Source: Eutrophomonas brisbanensis (lineage in GTDB: Bacteria; Pseudomonadota; Gammaproteobacteria; Burkholderiales; Eutrophovitaceae). From it: DNA of 64,000 nucleotides. The stretch is from positions 434,001 through 498,000 of the forward strand of contig JAYQIQ010000004.1 of assembly GCA_038141705.1 (NCBI GenBank), in the 5' to 3' direction. Position 1 is the stretch's first letter. The number at the start of each line of letters is the position of its first letter. The position numbers were made by a program, and so were the translations under genes. Positions 55,771-64,000 of the stretch are shown piece by piece. The notes beneath the pieces are model-generated. The model was given only the letters and a program-made list of their open reading frames with translations, ran no database searches and had not been told where the DNA came from.

Positions 55771-56766
55771 TCAAACTGCAGGCATGCTGACAGACTTAAT
55801 GATCTCTTCCAAAATGAAATCAGACTCTACTCTTTCCGCCTCAGCCTCGAAATTCAATAGCACCCTGTGACGTAGTGCCGGAAGCACTACAGCCTTGATA
55901 TCCTCACCACTGACATAGAATCGATTATTCAAAAGTGCATTCACTTTAGCCCCAAGCACTAACGACTGCACACCCCTCGGACTTGATCCAAATCGAACGT
56001 ACTTCTTCGATAAGTCGTGCCCCTGCGCACTCTCAGGATGCGTTGCTAGCGCTATTGCGATCGCATACTCCATGACCGGTTTGGCGACGGGCACCGCCCT
56101 CGCGACTTCACGCATCTCCAAAACCTCTTTCTTTCCGATGACGTGTTGGCTGGTAATATCATCTTGCTGAGTTGTTCGATCAACAATGGTTAGAAGCTCG
56201 TCCGCAGCGGGAAAATTGAGTCTGAGCTTAAATAAGAATCTATCCATTTGTGCCTCAGGCAAGGGATACGTCCCCTCCATTTCGATCGGATTTTGTGTTG
56301 CCAAAACAAAAAATGGTTGGTCAAGTTTATGCGTTGAGCCCCCAGCAGAAACACTGTTTTCCTGCATCGCCTCGAGCAATGCAGATTGGGTCTTGGGTGT
56401 CGCTCGATTAATTTCGTCAGCCAAAAGCATGTTGGCAAAAACAGGGCCACGCTGGAATTCGAAAGATTTTTTACCATCATCCGTTTCTCGAACGATATTC
56501 GAGCCGATGATGTCTCCTGGCATCAGATCTGGAGTGAACTGAATTCTGGAAAAAGCAAGGTCCGTGGCATCGGCCAGGGTTTGTACTAGCTTTGTTTTTC
56601 CTACACCTGGAATTCCCTCGAGCAATACATGACCTCGAACCAAGAGACAGGTGAGAACATGTTCTATCACATCACGATTGCCAACAATCACTTTGGACAC
56701 TTCATCAACAACACTATGAAAGCGCTCGACGAAAACTTTCATTCCCTGCTCAGCATTTGCACTCAT
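55771..56766 (-). CDS. MoxR-family AAA+ ATPase
   Basis: 331 residues. Walker A GIPGVGKTKLVQTLA (about 56-70), Walker B LLADEINRATPKTQSALLEA, sensor region FFVLATQNPIEMEGTYPLPE. MoxR proteins act as chaperones that mature partner complexes, usually with VWA proteins such as the two downstream. It starts at the base after the stop of the coiled-coil gene, so expression is coupled. Confidence 0.93.
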   Translation of the reverse strand: MSANAEQGMKVFVERFHSVVDEVSKVIVGNRDVIEHVLTCLLVRGHVLLEGIPGVGKTKLVQTLADATDLAFSRIQFTPDLMPGDIIGSNIVRETDDGKKSFEFQRGPVFANMLLADEINRATPKTQSALLEAMQENSVSAGGSTHKLDQPFFVLATQNPIEMEGTYPLPEAQMDRFLFKLRLNFPAADELLTIVDRTTQQDDITSQHVIGKKEVLEMREVARAVPVAKPVMEYAIAIALATHPESAQGHDLSKKYVRFGSSPRGVQSLVLGAKVNALLNNRFYVSGEDIKAVVLPALRHRVLLNFEAEAERVESDFILEEIIKSVSMPAV

Positions 56767-58365
56767 TTACTCTTTCCCTTCATGAATCTTTAAAAAATAC
56801 TTCTGCACCGCATTTCGTTGTTCAATTGAAACAAACTCCGCCTCAAGTGCATCAGACTTTTCATACGAACCCGATTGAATTTCACCACTAATTTTAGTCT
56901 TCGCGTCCCCTCGTTTGCTGGACTGGAATTCCCACCCTAAGTCAGCATCTGATTCCTCGTCTTCGCTCTCTACTTTCGTTTTCTCTAACTTCAGCACAGC
57001 ATCTAGACGTTTAGTCATTCGTCCCTCTAGCGCGAGCGCGGCCATGTGTCCATCGGGCGCACCAGTGGAACTCCCATCGTCACCTTGCTCTTTCTCGTTC
57101 GGGGTAACGGACCCCTTTCTGAACATCGATCCACCACTCATGTCGTTATTACCAGCATCTGGCGATGGCATTCCCGTCGGCGTATCAGATTGGTCAGAAG
57201 TCGAATTTCTTCCCCCGAGATCCGCGGCAGACGTTTGTACAGCGCCAATGCGCTCTCCCATCTCTTCCATACGAGCACCCGCAGTGTTTGCGCTCTGCTG
57301 GTTTTCCATATCCTGCTTCGCCTGCTCGAGACTTTCAATCAAGCGGTTGATATTTCTGGGGTCGGGCCGCCCGATTTCATTCATTAAGTTTCTTGCGACA
57401 TCGCCCATTTCAGCTTGAGACAAGCTCTCGTCTCTACTAACCTCACCCGCCGCGCTCACGCCTTCTGGCTTAATATCACTTTCCTGACCGTCAAGCGCTA
57501 CCAGCTCTCTCTGTTTCTCTTGCAGCAGTTCAATCGCTCTATCAAGATTGCCCTCTCTTAGAGCCTTCCCAATCGTCTCGAAACCCTCTTGCTCCATCAA
57601 AACTTTTGCAAGTTGCGCGAGCCCCTCACGGGTGGCCGCTGCCTCCATATTGATCTTATCTATAGTGTCACGGGCTTTTTTATCGCCTCTTCCTTAACAA
57701 CAGCACTAACGTCGATATTCTCTAAAGTCTCAAGGGCCTCCTGAATATCCTCAATAGCATCGATCTCTCGTGCCACTTCCTCCTCAACGGCCTCTGGAGA
57801 ATTGATACCTCCCGAAATCGCACTCGGTAGCGCAGAAGACTTGTTCGCAACAACCACTCCCGTCGTGCTCCAAAGCACCCCCAAGTACACCAGTAGAGAT
57901 AGGCCAGCGAGCTTCACGGTCTTCGGAAGCACTCTCGGAAAAACTTTCGAAATGTCTACCGCCTTCATTCGGGCCTCAGCGCGGCTTACATGCTCTTTCA
58001 CGAAACTTCTCTCAATATCAGATTCCAATTTGGAAGATCTTGGATCCAATGTGAAAAATAATGCACTTGTAATCTCATCTTTGAATCCAGCCCTGGAATC
58101 GACTAACTTCGCGACTTCCAACGGCTGAGGCAATCTCCCGAATTTGATCAGAACCGCAATCAATATCGCAACGGTCAAAACTAAGTACTGACGCGATTAC
58201 GGCGCGCTCCCCAAGAGCAGGAAAGGGTATTGCCAATATAACTAGCCCAGACAAGGCAAAAAATGCTATCGCCAGTACGTATGCGGTCTCCTCGATAAGA
58301 CGCATCCCCCTCAGGCGGGCACCTATAACAGAGAGAAATGAGATTAAATTCTGGCCGGACTTCAT
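56767..58365 (-). CDS. Coiled-coil membrane protein of the MoxR operon (two frameshifts)
   Basis: About 532 residues when corrected; not recognised beyond similarity in layout to DUF4175-like proteins of MoxR operons. Order: two N-terminal membrane segments (AYVLAIAFFALSGLVILAIP, VAILIAVLI), a helical loop, a third segment (AGLSLLVYLGVLW), then long Glu/Ala-rich coiled coil and a Ser/Asp/Gly-rich low-complexity stretch. Break 1 is near 58186-58195, where one base looks extra. Break 2 is the A6 run (plus 57676-57681), where a seventh A joins EEAIKK to ARDTIDKINMEAAATREG. First gene of the operon, divergent from the sulfatase-like gene across 147 bases. Confidence 0.72.
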
Positions 58366-58512
58366 AAGGGAACTAATTCTACCGGAAGTATGGGGTTTTG
58401 CATCCTCATGTAACGACGTCTTAACGGATACAGCTCAATAGGACAAAGAAACATTTAAAGTGAGGGCATTGTTTTAAACCGATGACCTATCTGGTTAGAT
58501 ATACTAATTGCC

Positions 58513-59924
58513 ATGCAGATTGAAAACCTGATGAAAATAGCCCGTATCGTTTTCGCCTTGATGTGGCCAGCGTTCGCCAGTGCGACAGATCAGCCTAATA
58601 TCATCTATTTTGTTGCGAACGACCTGGGGTGGAAAGATGTCGGTTTTCATGGCGGTCGGGCCATCACCCCGAATATTGATCGCCTAGCCGAAAATGGCGC
58701 TCGACTAGAAAATTTTTATACCCTCCCACACTCGTCATCGGCTAGAGCGGCTCTCCTGACTGGAAGGTATCCGATGCGGACTGGTTTCCAGATGCTCTCG
58801 ATTCAGCCTTGGAGTAGTTACGGCCTTTCACGAGACGAAAGAACACTTGCACAGGCGTTGAATGCAGTGGGATATAAAACGGGGCTGTTTGGCTCTTGGC
58901 TTTTAGGGCACAGCCAACGTGAATATCTCCCGACCCAGAAGGGATTCGATACTTTTTTTGGAAATCTTGTGCAGATCGGTGATCATTACGAAAAGAAAAA
59001 TATCGTTGGTCAGCCCGATTGGTTCACCAACGAAAAACTGTATTTTGAAAAAGGCTTTAATACAGATTTAATCGCCGCCAAAGCAAAGAATTTCCTTGAG
59101 TCTCAACTTGGGAAAAAGCCGGTTTTTGTTTTAGTCAGCTTCCCGGGGCCTGGAGCGCCCTACCAATCTCCCGACCAATACCAATCCTTGTACGCCGATG
59201 TATCGAGGGAATCGGAACGCGCTTACCTTGGTGCGGTATCCCATATGGATGCTGCCATTGGCGCGATAATCGAATCCGTAGAAAAATTGGGTCAATTAGA
59301 GAATACTCTCGTCGTTTTTCACAGTGATAATGGTGGCGCGGTAAAGCGGGCTTTTTTACCGGCGACTCGGATACGAGTCAGAATGTTGCCGATAATGGCC
59401 CTTTTAGGTCTGGACAAGGATCGCTCTATGAGGGAGGTGTGCGAGTACCACTTTTGGTGCATTGGAGGGGGAAAATATCGCCCGAGGTTAGTACCGAGCG
59501 AGCGCACATTGTCGATATGTTCCCGACACTCATTAAAATCGGAAAAGGCTCGTTACAAAAGCAGGATCAGGTAAAACCCATTGATGGAATCGATATCTCA
59601 CCCATACTTTTCAATGAAGCGCAGAGCACACGAGAAGAAATTCTTCTCAATGTTGACGAGTTCGGGGGCGCCATTCTGAGGGACAACTGGAAGCTGGTTG
59701 TCCGGAGCATACTCCCCGCCTCTGCCGAACTCTACAACATCGGAGATGACCCCTCAGAGGAGAACAATGTGATAGAAAAATTTCCTGAGATTTCTCAAGA
59801 GCTGACAAAGCGCTTACAAGATTTCGCGTGGGAGATGCAAAGATCACTTTACCTCGGGGATTTATCAAGAGCACGTCAATACGATATGCCGATGTTGTGG
59901 GGAAATAATCCGCAACGCCCCTGA
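58513..59924 (+). CDS. Arylsulfatase-like pseudoenzyme (frameshifted)
   Basis: About 470 residues when corrected, with a signal peptide (IARIVFALMWPAFASA). The fold matches arylsulfatase B through its length (DLGWKDVGFHG, LLTGRYPMRTGFQ, REYLPTQKGFDTFFG, HSDNGG, SLYEGGVRVPLL). But catalytic positions are changed: Asn for the first metal Asp (VANDLGW), Ser-Ser-Ser-Ala-Arg for Cys-x-Pro-Ser-Arg, GSWLLGH for GKWHLGH (Lys and His lost), GPGAPY where PxHxP-type His is expected, and SGQGSLYEGG where Lys is expected. Frame breaks at GGG/T6 (59348-59357); one base restores GFFTGDSDTSQNVADNG. FMN dehydrogenase starts 29 bases later. Confidence 0.85.
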
Positions 59925-59953
59925 AAACCAAAAACCACAGCAAAGAAGTAATT

Positions 59954-61102
59954 ATGAAACAAGTTATAAATATCGATGATCTGCGTTCACTAGCAAAACG
60001 CCGCTTACCTAAAACAATTTTTGAATTTGTCGATGGTGGCGCCCAAGATGAAGTCACGCTTCGCGCAAACCGGGGGGATTTCGAAAGAATTAAATTTGTT
60101 ACGAGGGTACTTACTAATATTGAGGAGCGGGATCAAAGTGTTGACCTCTTCGGAACAAAGTACTCATCGCCTCTAATTCTTGCGCCCACTGGCTTAGCTG
60201 GTATTACACGAAGAAGAGGCGAATTATTAGCAGCTAGAGCTGCGCTCGACAGTAATGTCCCGTACTGCCTATCCACAGTCGCAACGTGCAGCATTGAAGA
60301 CATTACCGCGAGTGCCCCCACGGGACACTGGTATCAGCAATACGTGCTAAGGGACCGAGGGCTGACAAAAGAATTCATCAACAGAGCGAAACAATCGAAC
60401 TGCAATGCACTAGTCATAACCGTGGACACCAAGCTACAAGGGGCAAGAGAAAAAGATATACGAAATGGCTTTGTTGTTCCGCCTAAATTTGGTTTATCTA
60501 CAATTCTCGATTTTGCTTACCACTTCCGCTGGTTAGTCGACGTTGGTCTTGGACCAAAGATCAAATACCGCAACTTTGACAACACCAGCATTGACTCCAA
60601 CAGCGTCATGTCGATTACTGACTTTATCAGGGAACAATGGGATACCACTCTTACCTGGGAGGACATCACTTGGTTCAAGGAACAATGGGGAGGACCAGTA
60701 TTAGTAAAAGGCATTCTCAGCCCGCAAGATGCTGAAATAGCAAAATCTTTAGGAGTAGATGGAATCATCGTATCCAACCATGGCGGAAGGCAACTTGACT
60801 ACTCGATATCCGCAATATCAGCGCTTCCCGGAATAATCGAAAGAGTCGGCAGGGATTATCCCGTAATTTTAGATGGGGGAATCAGGCGGGGATCGGATGT
60901 GATAAAAGCTCTAGCACTTGGAGCCAGATCTTGCATGATGGGTAGGCCCTGGCTTTATGGACTAGCCGCACTTGGTTACGAGGGCGTCAAATTATGCGTG
61001 TCCATACTCCAAGCTGAAATAGATTTGTCGCTTGGGTTACTGGGTTGTCAAAACCTGACCGAATTAACTCCAGAACATCTTCGTTTTGATGTCAAGATCT
61101 AA
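59954..61102 (+). CDS. FMN-dependent 2-hydroxyacid dehydrogenase (LldD/glycolate oxidase family)
   Basis: 382 residues. Typical motifs: FEFVDGGAQDEVTLRAN (about 22-38), substrate/FMN site WYQQYVLRD, the catalytic histidine in SNHGGRQLD (about 275), DGGIRRGSDVIKALALGAR and GRPWLYG. The family oxidises L-lactate, glycolate, mandelate or similar (S)-2-hydroxyacids to 2-oxoacids, often feeding the quinone pool. A product of LarA-type racemases would be a natural substrate, but this link is inference. Follows the sulfatase-like gene closely; overlaps the converging CLC gene by four bases. Confidence 0.92.
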   Translation: MKQVINIDDLRSLAKRRLPKTIFEFVDGGAQDEVTLRANRGDFERIKFVTRVLTNIEERDQSVDLFGTKYSSPLILAPTGLAGITRRRGELLAARAALDSNVPYCLSTVATCSIEDITASAPTGHWYQQYVLRDRGLTKEFINRAKQSNCNALVITVDTKLQGAREKDIRNGFVVPPKFGLSTILDFAYHFRWLVDVGLGPKIKYRNFDNTSIDSNSVMSITDFIREQWDTTLTWEDITWFKEQWGGPVLVKGILSPQDAEIAKSLGVDGIIVSNHGGRQLDYSISAISALPGIIERVGRDYPVILDGGIRRGSDVIKALALGARSCMMGRPWLYGLAALGYEGVKLCVSILQAEIDLSLGLLGCQNLTELTPEHLRFDVKI

Positions 61103-62430
61103 GATGATCTAGACGCTTCCTCTTTTAGCAAAAACTGGTCTGCTAACGCTCGATACAAAGGTTTTCGGCAAACTATCTTCGAGGTTCCCGCCGCAAGCAG
61201 CGAGGCCGCCATGAGAGGCACGATCATGTCATGGTTGTCTGTCATTTCCATAACAATAACGAATGCAGTAACAGGTGCTTGGACGACTCCAGCAAAATAA
61301 GCAACCATCCCCAAAACAACAACTGCACCAATTGGCGCATAGGGCATGAGCGCCGCTAGGTTATGGCCTAAGCCCGCACCAACCGACAATGAAGGGGCGA
61401 AGACCCCACCAGGAATACCGCTTACGTAGGATATCAACGTCGCTAACAGCTTTAATAATCCAAAAGTCTCTGGGACATTCGCAGTACCCTCTAGGATCGC
61501 TCGCGCTTCATGGTACCCAGTTCCGTATGTGACGCCACCAGAAGCAACTCCCAACAAAGCTAAAAGAAAACCACAACATGCAGCGAAGAGGACCGGTCTT
61601 GATTTTGCAAAACGCCCAATCTTTCCAGGCAAACCTTTGGATACAACTATCAACAACTGGCTAAATAGACCACCCAATAGCCCACAAATTATCCCGCACA
61701 GTAAAACTGGCACCCAAGCCGTCGACCCGTATAGCACCGCGGAAGTACTTCCAAAATATGTATAGTCTCCCAACCACCAGAGCGAAACGATCCCTGAAAC
61801 AATTACCGCAGTTAGCACTGTTCCACTGGTCTTGCTCTCAAAGTTTCTACTCATTTCTTCAATTGCAAAAACGATTCCGGCAAGCGGGGTATTGAAAGCA
61901 GCAGAAACGCCAGCGGCCCCCCCTGCTAAGATCAGTCCTCTCTGCATTTCTATTCTGGAGAATCTCGTAAATTTTCCAAGAACGTGCATGATTGATGCGC
62001 CAATCTGAACAGTAGGTCCTTCCCTGCCTACTGATGCACCCGACAGAAGACCCAGCACGGTGAGCCCGAACTTACCAATCGCAGTTCTCAAAGATAAGTA
62101 GCTATCCTTGTCCTTTACATTCTCCATTCCAAGAACAGCAATCGTTTGAGGAATTCCACTCCCCTGGCTACCAGCGAAGAAACGGCGCGTTAACCAAACA
62201 ACTGAAGCCAGACCCAAGGGGCCCACGATGAACGGCAACAACGGCGACGCATCCACCAGCCGCTGATGCAATGAGTTGGCGTATTCGGCACTTTTCGCAA
62301 AGGCAATCGCAGCAACCCCCACTAGGATTGCGCCTAACCACAAAGTAACTCGCCTCATCCATAACCGCGGATTTAGCCAGACATGCCGCCCGCGACGAAT
62401 TACCCCCTGAGGTAGGACTCCATTCGCCAT
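61099..62430 (-). CDS. CLC-family chloride/proton exchanger
   Basis: 443 residues with about ten or more membrane helices. CLC selectivity motifs: GSGIP (90-94), GREGPTVQIG (135-144) with gating Glu137, and GGVFAPSLS near 345. Glu192 (FAIEEM), 55 residues after Glu137, matches the intracellular proton glutamate of E. coli ClcA, so it is likely an exchanger rather than a channel. The role may be acid or ion balance. No CBS domains. Convergent with the FMN dehydrogenase. Confidence 0.92.
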   Translation of the reverse strand: MANGVLPQGVIRRGRHVWLNPRLWMRRVTLWLGAILVGVAAIAFAKSAEYANSLHQRLVDASPLLPFIVGPLGLASVVWLTRRFFAGSQGSGIPQTIAVLGMENVKDKDSYLSLRTAIGKFGLTVLGLLSGASVGREGPTVQIGASIMHVLGKFTRFSRIEMQRGLILAGGAAGVSAAFNTPLAGIVFAIEEMSRNFESKTSGTVLTAVIVSGIVSLWWLGDYTYFGSTSAVLYGSTAWVPVLLCGIICGLLGGLFSQLLIVVSKGLPGKIGRFAKSRPVLFAACCGFLLALLGVASGGVTYGTGYHEARAILEGTANVPETFGLLKLLATLISYVSGIPGGVFAPSLSVGAGLGHNLAALMPYAPIGAVVVLGMVAYFAGVVQAPVTAFVIVMEMTDNHDMIVPLMAASLLAAGTSKIVCRKPLYRALADQFLLKEEASRSS

Positions 62431-62617
62431 TTATCCAAAACTCCTCGAGAACATATTTTCCAATGGCGAGGACTCAGGATTGGGCGGGCTAGTTGAACGA
62501 AGTGACAAGGGGTCTACTTAAGACTATAGTTTCAAGAAATACTCAGTGTTCTGACGTAACCCAACTGTAACCTGAATAAATCAAACATTCAAATTACTTG
62601 AATATTAACTGTTTGCA

Positions 62618-63449
62618 CTAGTTATTAATTTCCCGCACTACTCGAAAACCTAGATCCTCCTCACTAGACCCTAGATATTTAAAACGACTTGACTCAACAA
62701 CATAAAACGGCTCATTAGATAGCCACGAACTTCCTCTGTAACCCCTCATCGAACAATCCCCCTTCAACCAAGGCCGTCCATCGACTGGAGCTCCCCTCCA
62801 ATCTGGACTCGAACAGTCCTCCGTCCATTCAAAAACATTACCGATTGCATCGTGGATACCAAAGTCATTTGGTTTGAATTTACCAACTTCAGACAGGCTC
62901 GTCTCACCATCATTACATGACATGGATTCGAGACCATACTCTAGGGCTTTATCAGCTGACTCATCGTAGGTATTGCCAAAGTCACAGACTCTTTCCGGAG
63001 GTATATCGAAATACCTGTTCATCCCAAGACCAGCCCGAGCAGCGTACTCCCACTCAGAGTTCGATGGTAATCGATAGCGGTATCCCGTAATCCTCGACAG
63101 CCATTTGGTATACAGACGCGCTTGCCTCCAACTAACATTTACAACTGGTAATCGCGGGCGAGCTCCCTCGACCTTCTTGAGGGCCTCACACCCCCCGTCC
63201 TCAACACATACCTCCCAATCAGCATTAGTAATCTCATACCTTCCAACCGCAAAATTTAATTGGAAAGAAGACGGGATAATAATATCCATCGTTGTGTCCT
63301 CTTCCGGGACCCCAAGGTGCAGTCCGCATCTCGAAAGATCCAGAAGGCACGACAACAAGCTCCGGGCACCGATCACAGTCTGAAAAAACTTGACCAACCT
63401 CTAAGTCTTTTCCATCTGCATTATTAAAACAAAATGTGCTCAAACACAA
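62618..63449 (-). CDS. FGE/SUMF1-domain protein lacking catalytic cysteines (frameshifted)
   Basis: About 276 residues when corrected. FGE-sulfatase fold motifs: CPELVVVPSGSFEM, FAVGRYEITNADWEVCVEDGG, YRLPSNSEWEYAARAG, GNVFEWTEDC, and the end EEDLGFRVV. In true FGE two cysteines lie in the GGSYMCHRSYC segment; here it reads RGSSWLSNEPF, so cysteine-dependent formylglycine formation is not expected. A C at 63326 looks inserted: removing it joins SGSFEM to GLHLGVPEEDTTM. The start is a TTG at 63449, and KKYFCLSDLLCL just upstream looks like a signal-peptide core, so the true start may be further 5'. The 187-base gap to the CLC gene holds nothing I recognise. Confidence 0.8.
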
Positions 63450-63576
63450 CAGATCGGAAAGGCAGAAATACTTTTTCTACTTGGGGTTGATAGGTCATTC
63501 TTGCAGTATAGGTCAAACTGCAGATCTTAAATTGGAGAAGGACCTTTTGTTTAAACGCAATTTTTCCAAGTTGAAG

Positions 63577-63653
63577 TGGTGGGCCTGCTAGGACTTGAAC
63601 CTAGGACCAAAGGATTATGAGTCCTCTGCTCTAACCAACTGAGCTACAGGCCC
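63577..63653 (-). tRNA. tRNA with CAT anticodon, probably tRNA-Ile2
   Basis: 77 bases with CCA. Acceptor GGGCCTG/CAGGCCC, anticodon loop CTCATAA, T arm CTAGGTTCAAGTCCTAG. The body resembles E. coli ileX (GACTCATAATC, GGTTCAAGTCC), which also lies near rpoD, so it probably reads AUA after lysidine modification. Elongator Met is the alternative. Confidence 0.85.
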
Positions 63654-63688
63654 ACTTTAACCGAGCGTTAAACGCAAAAGAATATTTA

Positions 63689-64000
63689 CTAGCTACCGCT
63701 ATTGTTGTCCATGAAGCTTTTCAACCTCTCGGATCTAGAAGGGTGCCGAAGCTTACGAAGCGCTTTAGCTTCGATTTGTCTGATCCTCTCACGCGTAACA
63801 TCAAACTGCTTTCCCACGTCCTCTAGCGTATGATCCGTCGACATTTCGATTCCAAATCTCATTCTTAAGACCTTCGCCTCTCGAGAGGTCAAAGTGTCCA
63901 GAACCTCTTTCGTTGCATCCATTAGGCTGGTATGAACTGCCGCATCGATTGGAGCCGTTGTTCCTGTGTCCTCGATAAAATCTCCCAAGTGGGAATCCTC
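63689..64000 (-). CDS. rpoD: RNA polymerase sigma-70 factor RpoD, C-terminal part
   Basis: About 103 residues visible; the gene continues off the right edge. Regions 3.2/4 are present: EDSHLGDFIEDTG, LTSREAKVLRMRFGIEM and the -35-binding helix-turn-helix LEDVGKQFDVTRERIRQIEA, ending in LRHPSRSERLKSFMDN. It is the housekeeping sigma factor. The tRNA-Ile2 gene follows 35 bases after the stop. Confidence 0.96.
   Translation of the reverse strand, partial: EDSHLGDFIEDTGTTAPIDAAVHTSLMDATKEVLDTLTSREAKVLRMRFGIEMSTDHTLEDVGKQFDVTRERIRQIEAKALRKLRHPSRSERLKSFMDNNSGS

Noticed and set aside
56915..57418. A 167-residue plus-strand reading frame inside the coiled-coil gene
   Set aside because: It is antisense to a gene with continuous operon context and has Ser/Pro-rich shadow composition.

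Overview
The window is a chromosomal segment of a gammaproteobacterium, probably an uncultivated free-living (perhaps marine) lineage. This rests on gene order: tRNA-tufB-secE-nusG-rplKAJL-rpoBC-rpsLG-fusA-tuf-S10-spc-alpha runs without interruption, ssb, an MFS gene and uvrA sit beside rplQ as in pseudomonads, SecE is of the long type, and rpoD is followed by a CAT tRNA. Base composition looks mid-40s percent GC by eye. I cannot name the genus.

Layout. 1-4.2 kb: the fused indolepyruvate ferredoxin oxidoreductase (minus, running off the left edge), a TusA-like protein and an HMA-MauE membrane protein. 4.2-8.9 kb: ssb, an MFS transporter and uvrA. 8.9-40.9 kb: one continuous block of transcription and translation genes on the minus strand, starting at a near-consensus promoter upstream of tRNA-Tyr (40883-40911) and ending at a shared terminator with uvrA (8871-8893). 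It holds about 30 ribosomal protein genes, rpoA/B/C, secE, secY, nusG, fusA, two tuf genes and four tRNAs. An L10 leader, a spc-type promoter and the rplL-rpoB hairpins are recognisable.

41-49 kb: a metabolic block with two enolase-superfamily enzymes, a RidA protein, an alkaline phosphatase, a small membrane protein and two consecutive LarA-superfamily proteins. One LarA homologue keeps the whole nickel-pincer active site. With the FMN 2-hydroxyacid dehydrogenase at 59.9 kb this suggests 2-hydroxyacid or sugar-acid racemisation, dehydration and oxidation (inference). 49-58.4 kb: an operon on the minus strand for a coiled-coil membrane protein, MoxR ATPase, DUF58 protein, BatA-like VWA protein, large VWA protein and Sel1-repeat protein, probably an envelope chaperone/assembly system. 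58.5-63.5 kb: an arylsulfatase-like protein in which nearly every catalytic residue is replaced, the FMN dehydrogenase, a CLC chloride/proton exchanger and an FGE-like protein without the catalytic cysteines. 63.6-64 kb: tRNA-Ile2 and the 3' end of rpoD.

Quality. About ten genes carry a single-base frameshift, most at homopolymers, including the normally essential rplL, rplV and rplW. The simplest reading is sequencing indels; corrected gene extents are given here. tufB carries a base substitution that creates a premature stop and is a different kind of event. No gene-free stretch exceeds 300 bases. No CRISPR array, insertion sequence or prophage was seen.
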